Position numbers and translations under genes: made by a program. The notes below the pieces were generated by a model that did not search any database, was not told the DNA's origin, and was given only the letters and a program-made list of their open reading frames with translations. This document shows positions 27,023 through 34,611 of a stretch of DNA of 38,558 nt, in pieces; the first letter of the stretch is position 1, and every line of letters begins with the position of its first letter. Source of the stretch: Algoriphagus sp. AK58. GTDB taxonomy: Bacteria; Bacteroidota; Bacteroidia; Cytophagales; Cyclobacteriaceae. The stretch spans positions 1 to 38,558 of the forward strand of contig NZ_QEIG01000023.1 of the NCBI RefSeq assembly GCF_014324365.1, read 5' to 3'.

Positions 27023-28057
27023 ATGAGCCAGCGCCAGGAAGAAGACTTTGAAGAGGATGAGTTAGAACTGTACGAACACCACCGCATTTTGGTGGACAAA
27101 GGACAGTCTCTGATGCGGATAGATAAATTTTTGACTGAGAAAGTTGCCAATGCTACCCGCAATAAGGTGCAGCAGGCCATTGATGGCGGAGCAGTTTTGG
27201 TCAATGGACAGCCTACGAAATCCAATTATAAAATCAAGCCTTTGGATGAAATCCGGGTACTTCTGGAAAAACCGCCTAGGGATACCGAGGTAGTTCCGGA
27301 GAATATTCCCTTAGACATTCTCTATGAAGATACACATCTTTTGGTGGTGAATAAGCCGGCTGGGATGGTCGTCCATCCTGCCCACGGCAATTGGACAGGG
27401 ACCTTGGTCAATGCGTTGGTTTATCATTTTCAGCATTTGCCGGAGATGAAGGGAAATGTGGGACGTCCTGGATTGGTTCATCGCATTGATAAAGATACCT
27501 CCGGGCTATTGGTGATTGCCAAAACAGAAGAAGCGATGACCCCGTTGGCTGCGCAGTTTTTTCATCATACGATCGATAGGACTTACCTGGCTTTGGTCTG
27601 GGGAGAACCGGAGGCCGATTCCGGTACCATCCGGGGTCATGTAGGCAGGAGTGCCAAGGATAGGAAAGTGATGGATGTGTATCCGGATGGCAGTCAGGGC
27701 AAGCATGCCGTGACACATTGGAAGGTGTTGAAGCGTTTGAGGTATGTATCTCTCATCCAATGTAACCTAGAGACCGGCCGTACCCATCAAATTAGGGCTC
27801 ACATGAAGTTTTTGGGGCATCCTTTATTCAACGATGCCATGTATGGAGGAGACAAAATCCGTAAGGGAACTCAATTTGCCAAATACAAAACTTTCGTTCA
27901 GAATTGTTTTGAGTTGATGCCCCGTCAGGCTTTGCATGCGATGAGTTTGGGATTTATCCATCCGGTGACTAAGGAGAAGCTGTACTTTGAGGCTCCTCTG
28001 CCCGAGGATTTTACTTCAGTGTTGGAAAAATGGGATTCTTATGTAAAGCACGAATAG
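27023..28057 (+). CDS. rluD: 23S rRNA pseudouridine synthase RluD-type
   Basis: A 344-residue RluA-family pseudouridine synthase; RluD modifies uridines 1911/1915/1917 of helix 69 in 23S rRNA. An acidic N-terminal tail (residues 1-20) precedes an S4 domain (about 31-85, MRIDKFLTEKVANATRNKVQ). The catalytic motif is GLVHRIDKDTSGLLVIAK (Asp156). Later come RTHQIRAHMKFLGHP and the FNDAMYGGD segment, and RQALHAMSLGF close to the end; all are typical. The 23S target position is assigned from family resemblance. Start ATG at 27023, 4 bp after a putative -7 box. A second pseudouridine synthase (rluF) is at the left end of the window but is not linked. Confidence 0.92.
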   Translation: MSQRQEEDFEEDELELYEHHRILVDKGQSLMRIDKFLTEKVANATRNKVQQAIDGGAVLVNGQPTKSNYKIKPLDEIRVLLEKPPRDTEVVPENIPLDILYEDTHLLVVNKPAGMVVHPAHGNWTGTLVNALVYHFQHLPEMKGNVGRPGLVHRIDKDTSGLLVIAKTEEAMTPLAAQFFHHTIDRTYLALVWGEPEADSGTIRGHVGRSAKDRKVMDVYPDGSQGKHAVTHWKVLKRLRYVSLIQCNLETGRTHQIRAHMKFLGHPLFNDAMYGGDKIRKGTQFAKYKTFVQNCFELMPRQALHAMSLGFIHPVTKEKLYFEAPLPEDFTSVLEKWDSYVKHE

Positions 28058-28260
28058 TTGATAAAAATCTAATAGATGCATTATTTTATAATCAAATCAG
28101 TAATAAATAATTCATTTTGATATAGAAAATACAATTGGAAGCTGTTTTGTTGCCGATTTTTCAATTCGGGTTTTGATAACCATCATAAAATTTATTAATC
28201 GTCATAATTCAATCGATTTCATTAAAAATACTGTAAATTTTTACTCAAAACTTTGAATAA

Positions 28261-28293
28261 TTTGCAATAACCGGACTTAACCTGCTATATTTG
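28261..28293 (+). promoter_or_regulatory. Putative promoter of tRNA-like RNA copy 1
   Basis: TTTG (28261-28264), a 21-bp spacer and TATATTTG (28286-28293) match the Bacteroidota promoter pattern in both elements. The predicted start near 28298 lies about 28 nt before the acceptor stem. Confidence 0.65.
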
Positions 28294-28325
28294 AATCAGC
28301 AATCAGCTAAAAGTTCACACACATA

Positions 28326-28464
28326 CTGTAGGATGTTGAAATTGGCAGACAAGCCCTCCTGTCTCGGGGGTGGAGTCCCGATAGCTATCGGGAGGGATAA
28401 AGCAATTAGCGAGCTCGTAATTTTGCCTAACTACTCCGTGGAGGTTCGAATCCTTCTCCTACAG
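28326..28464 (+). ncRNA. tRNA-like RNA with enlarged variable region, copy 1
   Basis: The element folds at both ends like a tRNA. The acceptor TGTAGGA (28327-28333) pairs with TCCTACA (28457-28463), with an extra C-G pair outside. The D stem is TTG/CAA (28336-28338, 28350-28352) with loop AAATTGGCAGA. The anticodon-like arm is CCCTC/GGGGG (28354-28358, 28366-28370) with loop CTGTCTC. The T arm is GGAGG-TTCGAAT-CCTTC (28440-28456). Between the last two arms, 69 nt replace the variable loop and contain two hairpins: an 18-nt palindrome at 28376-28393 and one centred on GAGCTC near 28412. No CCA is encoded. The D arm resembles class II tRNA-Leu, but no leucine anticodon is present; the anticodon position reads GTC, followed by an unusual U. 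It has its own promoter and terminator. It could be a tRNA-derived regulatory or decoy RNA, or a degenerate tRNA. Confidence 0.7.
28376..28393. repeat. 18-nt perfect palindrome inside tRNA-like copy 1
   Basis: TCCCGATAGCTATCGGGA is fully self-complementary and absent from copy 2 at the same place, where a shorter GGGATCCC palindrome is found. I recall this type of palindrome as an abundant dispersed repeat in some Bacteroidota genomes, but no other copy is in this window. Confidence 0.7.
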
Positions 28465-28495
28465 CAGGTTATTTTGGGTTTATTGTTAATTGACT

Positions 28496-28526
28496 AAAAC
28501 CATGGAATTTTATTTCATGGTTTTTT
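28496..28526 (+). terminator. Terminator of tRNA-like RNA copy 1
   Basis: A 12-bp stem (28496-28507 with 28513-28524, one G-U pair) has a 5-nt loop and a run of six T. It starts 31 nt after the tRNA-like 3' end. Confidence 0.85.
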
Positions 28527-28751
28527 ATTGCCTATTTTTTAATTGAGACAAATAAAATTTCATTTGGGATCTTTTAGCCCAAATATTCAAATGATATTTT
28601 CTGCACTCACCTTTTATTAACAATTCTCTAATGGACTGGAAGATTTACCAAGTCATATTTCTGAATTGTCAACAAAATATATTTTTGATTAAAAAAACTG
28701 TAAAAAAACAAAATAAACGTTGCAAAATATTTAATAAATATCCGAATTTAC

Positions 28752-28759
28752 TAACTTTG
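28752..28759 (+). promoter_or_regulatory. Putative -7 box upstream of tRNA-like RNA copy 2
   Basis: TAACTTTG matches TAnnTTTG. No -33 TTTG is at normal spacing. A transcript from here would have a leader of about 115 nt before copy 2, including the hairpin at 28798-28818. Confidence 0.45.
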
Positions 28760-28797
28760 TTACATCAATTATCTCAAACCTATTAATTCTATTACTC

Positions 28798-28818
28798 AAA
28801 AGCTCGCAAGAGCTTTTT
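28798..28818 (+). terminator. Terminator-like hairpin in the leader of tRNA-like copy 2
   Basis: An 8-bp stem (AAAAGCTC with GAGCTTTT) has a GCAA (GNRA) tetraloop and a short T run. It lies between the putative promoter box at 28752 and the copy 2 RNA at 28880, so it could be an attenuator or end a separate short transcript. Confidence 0.55.
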
Positions 28819-28879
28819 GATTATCAGGGAGTTGAAGGCTACTTGTAAACGAACAAGCTCAAATTGATTAACAGACATA

Positions 28880-29004
28880 CTGTAGGATGTTGAAATTGGC
28901 AGACAAGCCCTCCTGTCTCGGGGGTGGGGATCCCAGAATAAAGCGTAATTCAAACCGGACTATTGCCTAACTGCCCCGTGGAGGTTCGAATCCTTCTCCT
29001 ACAG
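28880..29004 (+). ncRNA. tRNA-like RNA with enlarged variable region, copy 2
   Basis: A paralogue of the RNA at 28326. The first 48 nt (acceptor, D arm, anticodon-like arm and the following TGG) are identical. The last 35-40 nt (GCCTAACT, then the T arm and acceptor) differ at only about two positions. Acceptor TGTAGGA 28881-28887 with TCCTACA 28997-29003; D stem 28890-28892 with 28904-28906; anticodon-like stem 28908-28912 with 28920-28924; T arm 28980-28996. The inserted region is 55 nt and mostly unlike copy 1, except for a shared ATAAAGC and GCCTAACT framing a second hairpin. About 12 nt upstream of the acceptor (ending CATA) are also shared. No CCA is encoded. A strong terminator follows after 6 nt. 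Confidence 0.7.
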
Positions 29005-29010
29005 CTTCAC

Positions 29011-29040
29011 AAAAAGCAGCCATTTGGTTGCTTTTTCTTT
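29011..29040 (+). terminator. Terminator of tRNA-like RNA copy 2
   Basis: An 11-bp stem (29011-29021 with 29026-29036, one G-U pair) has an ATTT loop followed by T-rich sequence. It separates the RNA gene from the AsmA-like gene that starts at 29087. Confidence 0.88.
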
Positions 29041-29086
29041 TTTGGGAAAAAATTGTGGTATCTTTTCCATAATTACTAGGTAAACT

Positions 29087-32000
29087 ATGGCTTCGCAGTC
29101 GGGTCAAGAGGAACAAAAAACGGCTCATACTTTCAGAAAAAAGATACTCCGCGGCTCGCTAATTGCCCTTTTGGTACTTCTCAGCTTGGAGTTTGTGGTC
29201 TATTTCGGTTCCAATATTTTTTTGGCCGGGATCGCAAGGAAAAAAATAAATGAGTCCACCAAAGGTGTCTATGAAATAGAGTTTAACCGATTCAGTCTCT
29301 CTCTGATACGGAGAGGTTTTTTTTTAGACGGTATAGTTCTGAGACCTATTCATCCTGAAAATTCAAAATCTGATCAGGTTTTATTTGATTTTACCTTAGA
29401 CGAACTGGCTTTTACCGGTCTTTGGTTTGATTTTTTCGATGGGGAATTTTCGATAAACAAAATCAAACTGGACAACCCAAATTTCTCCTTGATTATGCCT
29501 GAATCTGACCAATTCAAGCCAGAAGTCAAGAGCGCCTCTTCCTCCGATTCGGTCAAGGTGTCAGCTGTAAAAATTCTCGAGACAGAAATAAAGAAAAGTC
29601 TTAGTGGACTCAATCTTAATGGATTTTATGTTGATCGGATTGAAATCGATCATGCCAACTTGTTTTTCTTCAATTTTTTGAGCCAAAGCGAGTTGAAGGC
29701 AGAAAATACCTCCTTAGTGGTAAGGCAATTGGACTGGACGACTACAACAGATTGGACCACTCCATTTAATGCCAAGGGCTTCGAATTTATCCTGGATCAA
29801 GTCATTTTTCCGCTTCCGGATGGGGTTCATACGCTTGCCTCTGACAGGGTATTTATTTCCTCGCTGGACAAGACAGTCGATATCAACAATTTCTCTCTGA
29901 TTCCTGACTTTACCAAGGAAAGTAAGGCTTACTACACCTTGAATTTGGATCGGTTGAGGATTGGAAATGCCGATCTGAACAAGGCTTTTATGACTTCAGA
30001 ATTGGAAATAGACGAGTTGATTTTGGATAGTCCGACCATCAAGGTAGCCAAGTCGGCCAACCAGGTCAATAAAAATGCTCCTTCGGGGGATTTGAATGAC
30101 CTGATCAAAGGCAAGCTCAAAACGGTAGCCATCAAGGAGCTTTCCGTCAATGGTGCGTCCTTCTTAAAATCCGAACTGGAGGACACCTTAAAAAACAGAA
30201 TCCAATTGGATAGACTCGATTTTAAAATGGTGGGCTTCTATTTGGGAGAAGATTCCTTGAAGCGCGAAAATCAGTTTTTTTATGGCCAGGACGCTTCCAT
30301 GGAAATTCAAGGCAGTAAATTATACTTAGGAGATGGAATCCATGTTTTGATAGGAGAGGACGTACAGGTTTCTTCGTTTAAAGATGAACTTATCGTTTCC
30401 AACCTCTCCATTATGCCCAGACAGGAGGCTTTGGAGCAATACACGGCCAAAAATTTGATTCGACTTGAGCTTCCCGAATTTTCCCTTTTGGAAGCGGATT
30501 TGAAAAAACTGTATCAAACAGGGGAATTGGTGGCAGATCAAATCTTGATTGATCATCCCAGTATTGAGTTTATTGAATTGGACAAAGCAAAGGAAAGATC
30601 TGGCAGTACGCCTGTCTCAGAGGTGGTAGCGGGCTTTCTGAATAAAGTGGATGTGAAAACTTTTCAGGTTAAAGAAGGTACTGTTCAATTCAAAGATCAA
30701 AGCGGCAGAAGGAGTAATGATATAGGTTTTGATCAATTCAGTTTGCAGCTCGATGATTTAAAGATTGTTCCGGATTCCAAATTGGCGATTCAGGAGCAGT
30801 TTCAGATCCAAGAACTGTATTTGAACCTCAACGAATACCGGCTCAAATTAAGGGATAATCTCCACCAGATTCTGGCAGAGCAGCTCACCATAGATTCAAA
30901 AAAGGACCTCTTGGAGGTTCAAAATCTTTCTATAAAGCCTGAAAATCAAGATCAGATTCAATCCCAATTGGATATCTATGGAAAAACCTCGGTGGTAGAT
31001 TTTTTTGTGCCCCTATTTAGAGCAGAAGGAGTAGACGTCAAAGCAGCATTTTTTGATCAGGATTTGATGATCAGTCAAATATCGCTACCCAGTCCTGAAT
31101 TTTTCATTTCAACTTATCGTGCCAAAGAAAAGAAGGATCCATCTGGGGAAAGTCCGGGTTCTGCTGAGGATATCGAAGAGTTACTCCTCGGATACTTTAA
31201 TACCATCCAAATTGATTCAGTCAATTTGGACAAGGCTAAAATCAGTTATAAGAGCCATGTGAGAGGAAAACAGTCCAGTTTGGAGGAAGATAATTTATCT
31301 CTGAGGTTAAAGAATTTTTCCCTGGGAACAAATCGGGACTCCATTCAAGATCGGTCCTTGTTTTCCGAAGAAGTGGATTTGACTTTTAATAATTATTCCT
31401 TTAGTCTGGCGGGTGGAAAGTATGTGGTAGAAACGGATTATCTCAATTATAACTCCAGAACAAAATCGATCGAATTTGATGACCTAATTCTAATTCCTGG
31501 GGCAGGCTTTGAAAGTAGGGTTGCATTCGGACTTAATTTTCCAAAAGTTCAGTTAAAAGGAGTCAATATTGAAGAATTTGTTTTTGAAAACCTCCTCAAA
31601 CTGGAGGTACTGGAAATCAATCAAGGTGAGATTGAAGTCGCCATCGACCGAAAGGTAAATGCGGCATCTAAATCTGAGGGGACAAAAAAGGAAAAAACCA
31701 TCCGGAAGACGATCGACCAAATTAAGGTTGACACCATTAAAGCGGCCAATTCTTCCCTGCAGCTCAATTACCTTGGGCAGAATGAGTCTCAGGAATCCAT
31801 AAAAACAGGATTCGACCTTTTGATCACCGATTTCAATCTGGATACCTTGATGGTGGACCAGAAAGATTTAAGCAGTATTTACGGTTCAGCAAACCTGGAT
31901 TTGAAGGATTTTACCTTTGCGCTTCCCGACAGTGTTCATACGGTGAAGTTTTCCAAAGTTGCCCTTGGTGATCAGAAGGATGAGGTCATTTTTTCTGACT

Positions 32001-33454
32001 TTCAGGTTATTCCCAAAGATCACTTTGGAAAAAGCGGAAACCCGGTTGTTGAAGCCAAAATTGACCAATTGGCCATTCGCAAAAATCGTCTGCAGGAGGT
32101 TTTGGAGACAAAAAAAATGGACCTAAAGCAAATTCGATTGACCAATCCTGCGGTGGATGTTTATCTGGACTCTGTCAAATCTCAGACTAAGGAGCGGGTG
32201 GGAAAAGGTCAAAAAAGAAACACCTTGATTGAGTCCTTGTTGGTAGGGGATGTGATTTTGGAAAATGGGAATATTAATTTTCATAGAAAAGGGATCGGCC
32301 CCATACCCAGATTGGGATTTCCTCAGGTGGATGTAGCGCTCACTGAACTTGCAATAGATCTGTTGGATCCGGATCAAAAGCCTGATTTAAGCGATTTGGC
32401 CAAAAAGAAACTCAACTTCAATTTGAAAGGGTATGAATTTTTGACCCCAGATAGCCTCTACAAGATTGATTTTGGCAACGTGAAGTATAAGGAGGGAGAC
32501 TTTTCCATTGATGATTTGTATTACAGACCGGTTTTGGGTAATTATGGATATCTGAGAAGTTTGCCGTATCAGACCGATGCGGTTACTGCCAGGGTGGAAA
32601 AACTTGAGGTGAGAGGAATAGATCCTGTACGATATCTCGAGGAAGGATTGGTAAAAGCAGATGAGGTGCTGTTGGATGGAGCAAGGGTAGACCTTTTTCG
32701 GGACAAAAGGATGCCGATAGATTCCTCTGTCTATAAGCCTATGCCCCAGTTTTTATTGGAACATGCAAAAGTTAACGCGGATATCCTAAGCATTCGAATC
32801 AGAGATAGCCGGGTGAGGTATTTTGAGTTTGCTCCGAAAGCGACCATGCCGGGTATGATTACCTTTGATTCAATTCAGATGGATATGGCCCCTTTCTTTC
32901 TGAGGAAAAAGGACGAACCCTATCCGGTAGATAAGGTAAGGTTGGGAATTCAGACCCAATTGATGGGTAAAAGCGAGGTGCAATTGGAGGCGCTCCTCTT
33001 TTTTAAAGAAAATTATCCAATGGAAGTGAATGTGAAGATGAACGATTTTGAATTTGAAGAAGCTTCCGACTTTTTGTCTAAGTCCTTGTTTGTAAAGGCT
33101 ACCCAAGGTGCGGTGACGGACGGAACATGGAATTTCCGATTGAATGAAAATTATTCCTATGGTCAGATGGAATTTGGTTACCAAGACCTCAAAATCCAGT
33201 TTTTGGACAGTTTGACGCTTGAACCGGGGTTGGGTAAGCTAAAAATCTTCACTTTTGGTGCCAACTTGTTGGCTAAAAATTCCAATCCAAGAGGTTCCTC
33301 TGGCAGGATTGTCAGAAGGGAAATTTACCTGGAGCGGGATAAGCGAAAGTTTGTGATCAGTGCCTGGTGGAAATCCACTTTTTCAGGCCTAAGGGGCACC
33401 ATCGGACTGGGAAGGCCTAAAGTGCCCAAGGAAATCCGTAAGGAGGAAGATTAG
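29087..33454 (+). CDS. Large AsmA-like envelope protein
   Basis: A 1455-residue protein with a cytoplasmic N-terminus, one membrane segment (about 22-44) and a very long periplasmic part rich in alternating beta strands. The region after the membrane segment (IARKKINESTKGVYEIEFNRF, then LSLIRRGFFLDGIVLRP) is AsmA-like. The body consists of diverged modules. A strand motif of the form PDGVHTL recurs near residues 242, 414 (GDGIHVL), 946 (PDSVHTV) and 1120 (PDSLYKI), and a second motif of the form DELILDSPTIKV recurs as DQILIDHPSIEF, KQIRLTNPAVDV and DEVLLDGARVDL. AsmA/TamB-like proteins are thought to form lipid-transfer bridges between the membranes; that role here is an inference from family. 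The ATG at 29087 starts the frame. A weak -7-like TATCTTTT lies at 29059-29066. Confidence 0.78.
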   Translation: MASQSGQEEQKTAHTFRKKILRGSLIALLVLLSLEFVVYFGSNIFLAGIARKKINESTKGVYEIEFNRFSLSLIRRGFFLDGIVLRPIHPENSKSDQVLFDFTLDELAFTGLWFDFFDGEFSINKIKLDNPNFSLIMPESDQFKPEVKSASSSDSVKVSAVKILETEIKKSLSGLNLNGFYVDRIEIDHANLFFFNFLSQSELKAENTSLVVRQLDWTTTTDWTTPFNAKGFEFILDQVIFPLPDGVHTLASDRVFISSLDKTVDINNFSLIPDFTKESKAYYTLNLDRLRIGNADLNKAFMTSELEIDELILDSPTIKVAKSANQVNKNAPSGDLNDLIKGKLKTVAIKELSVNGASFLKSELEDTLKNRIQLDRLDFKMVGFYLGEDSLKRENQFFYGQDASMEIQGSKLYLGDGIHVLIGEDVQVSSFKDELIVSNLSIMPRQEALEQYTAKNLIRLELPEFSLLEADLKKLYQTGELVADQILIDHPSIEFIELDKAKERSGSTPVSEVVAGFLNKVDVKTFQVKEGTVQFKDQSGRRSNDIGFDQFSLQLDDLKIVPDSKLAIQEQFQIQELYLNLNEYRLKLRDNLHQILAEQLTIDSKKDLLEVQNLSIKPENQDQIQSQLDIYGKTSVVDFFVPLFRAEGVDVKAAFFDQDLMISQISLPSPEFFISTYRAKEKKDPSGESPGSAEDIEELLLGYFNTIQIDSVNLDKAKISYKSHVRGKQSSLEEDNLSLRLKNFSLGTNRDSIQDRSLFSEEVDLTFNNYSFSLAGGKYVVETDYLNYNSRTKSIEFDDLILIPGAGFESRVAFGLNFPKVQLKGVNIEEFVFENLLKLEVLEINQGEIEVAIDRKVNAASKSEGTKKEKTIRKTIDQIKVDTIKAANSSLQLNYLGQNESQESIKTGFDLLITDFNLDTLMVDQKDLSSIYGSANLDLKDFTFALPDSVHTVKFSKVALGDQKDEVIFSDFQVIPKDHFGKSGNPVVEAKIDQLAIRKNRLQEVLETKKMDLKQIRLTNPAVDVYLDSVKSQTKERVGKGQKRNTLIESLLVGDVILENGNINFHRKGIGPIPRLGFPQVDVALTELAIDLLDPDQKPDLSDLAKKKLNFNLKGYEFLTPDSLYKIDFGNVKYKEGDFSIDDLYYRPVLGNYGYLRSLPYQTDAVTARVEKLEVRGIDPVRYLEEGLVKADEVLLDGARVDLFRDKRMPIDSSVYKPMPQFLLEHAKVNADILSIRIRDSRVRYFEFAPKATMPGMITFDSIQMDMAPFFLRKKDEPYPVDKVRLGIQTQLMGKSEVQLEALLFFKENYPMEVNVKMNDFEFEEASDFLSKSLFVKATQGAVTDGTWNFRLNENYSYGQMEFGYQDLKIQFLDSLTLEPGLGKLKIFTFGANLLAKNSNPRGSSGRIVRREIYLERDKRKFVISAWWKSTFSGLRGTIGLGRPKVPKEIRKEED

Positions 33455-33471
33455 GTCGGTTTAGTTTTTTG

Positions 33472-33491
33472 AAGGGCGAATCAGCCTTTTT
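33472..33491 (+). terminator. Weak terminator of the AsmA-like gene
   Basis: A 6-bp stem AAGGGC/GCCTTT (one G-U pair) with a 6-nt loop is followed by two further T. It overlaps the stop codon of the convergent phosphatase gene. Confidence 0.5.
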
Positions 33492-34611
33492 GATCAAGAA
33501 CCGACTGCGCTTTGATTTTTTCTTCGGACTGTTGAGTGATCCACCCTTGCTTCATAGCATGTCTTGCCGCCTCCAGCGTATCTTCGACTAGAATCAAAGG
33601 AACGTTCATTCGAGTGTAGGACTGTTTCAAAGAGGAGAGATCTCGCTTGGAAATATCTCTGATATATACCGCAAGAATTTTATGAGTGTGTCTTTGAAGG
33701 GCTTCGAGATAGATCTCAGGGTCTTGCTGCCCACTATCCCCGATCAGGATAAAAGGAAGGTCGGGGTAGACTTCAAAAATATGTTCGATCTGTTTTAGTT
33801 TATGATCTCTATGGCTGCCGGCTATCCACTTATCTCTCGAGAGTCCCAAATCCCGAAGCATGAGCGGACCTTTGGGGATCTGATGAGCTTCTAGAAATTC
33901 CATCAAAAAATCATAGAGATTCCATGGGCTGCTCGATACGTAAAAGAGCGGATTGCTGAGGATGCCATCGCTTCCTTTGCGCAGGGAGTGATAAAATTCG
34001 GATACCCCCGGGAAAGGGATTCTGGTGTGGGCGTTTTGAGAAAAAGTCACCTTGATCATCTCCCACATCCGCATAGCCCCGGTACTCACGATGGTATCAT
34101 CGATATCTGAGATCACCCCAAATTCAGCTTTCGAGGAGGGGAAGTAGACTTTTCCGAAGGAGGTGATGAGTGACATGCCTCCTGACACCGGATTCTTCAT
34201 GCTCAACTCGATGGATTTCCAGCCTTCCTGGAACTCCCTATTGGGAATGGGCAGCCTGATTTCAAAATAACCCTCTTCATCTGTTTGGACCGTGATTTTT
34301 TGATTTTCGAAGGTAGCACTTACATAGACCCCGGGGAAAACGACCGTAAGAAACCGCTTTCTCATTTTTCCCAGATTGCTCCAAAAACTGTCCAAGGCGG
34401 TGGAAGGAGCTATTCCTTTATCTTCGAGCACACGTCCGGCCAAGTAGATTTCCTTCCCGTTTCCATATCCAGCATAAGGCTTAATCATCACTTTTTTGAC
34501 GAGCCCTGTTTTCAGCAAAGCCAGCAGTTTGACTTTTGAAACCTGCCTTTTGACAAAATAAAGAACGGGAAGTAATCGGCTTTTGGGACGAGAAGTGCTC
34601 ATTTTATTCAT
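33481..34611 (-). CDS. App1-type (DUF2183) phosphatase domain protein
   Basis: A 376-residue protein of the DUF2183 family, related to the yeast phosphatidate phosphatase App1. An N-terminal beta-rich region (about 45-150: GKEIYLAGRVLE, VFPGVYVSATFENQKITVQTDEEGYFEI) precedes a HAD-like catalytic domain. The DxDxT motif is DIDDT (169-173). FYVSSSPWNLYDFL (motif II), a conserved lysine in HRDHKLKQI and FILIGDSGQQDPEIY (motif IV) follow. In bacteria the substrate is unproven; phosphatidate is the family-based guess. No signal peptide is visible. ATG codons at 34611 and 34602 are both possible starts. It is convergent with the AsmA-like gene, 26 bp apart. Confidence 0.88.
   Translation of the reverse strand: MNKMSTSRPKSRLLPVLYFVKRQVSKVKLLALLKTGLVKKVMIKPYAGYGNGKEIYLAGRVLEDKGIAPSTALDSFWSNLGKMRKRFLTVVFPGVYVSATFENQKITVQTDEEGYFEIRLPIPNREFQEGWKSIELSMKNPVSGGMSLITSFGKVYFPSSKAEFGVISDIDDTIVSTGAMRMWEMIKVTFSQNAHTRIPFPGVSEFYHSLRKGSDGILSNPLFYVSSSPWNLYDFLMEFLEAHQIPKGPLMLRDLGLSRDKWIAGSHRDHKLKQIEHIFEVYPDLPFILIGDSGQQDPEIYLEALQRHTHKILAVYIRDISKRDLSSLKQSYTRMNVPLILVEDTLEAARHAMKQGWITQQSEEKIKAQSVLDQKG

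Larger units (their letters stand above)
28058..29086. other. AT-rich kilobase holding two RNA genes and no supported protein gene
   Basis: Apart from the two tRNA-like RNA genes with their promoters and terminators, this stretch is AT-rich and shows no convincing coding sequence. One open frame at 28291-28497 only runs through the first RNA gene. No strong terminator for rluD was recognised in 28058-28260. Confidence 0.6.

Noticed and set aside
28371..28439. A group I or group II intron in a tRNA gene
   Set aside because: The inserts are 55-69 nt, far too short, and they lie in the variable region, not in the anticodon loop.
28326..28464. Calling the element an ordinary tRNA-Leu or tRNA-Asp
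   Set aside because: The D arm is leucine-like, but no leucine anticodon is in the loop. A GTC (Asp) reading conflicts with the class II body, the pyrimidine after the anticodon and the 69-nt insert.
28291..28497. A 68-codon open frame across tRNA-like copy 1
   Set aside because: It begins inside the promoter box, runs straight through the structured RNA, has no counterpart in copy 2 and shows no recognisable protein features.
28326..29004. A tmRNA gene
   Set aside because: tmRNA is about 350 nt or more, has no proper D stem, encodes a tag peptide and does not occur as two short tandem copies.
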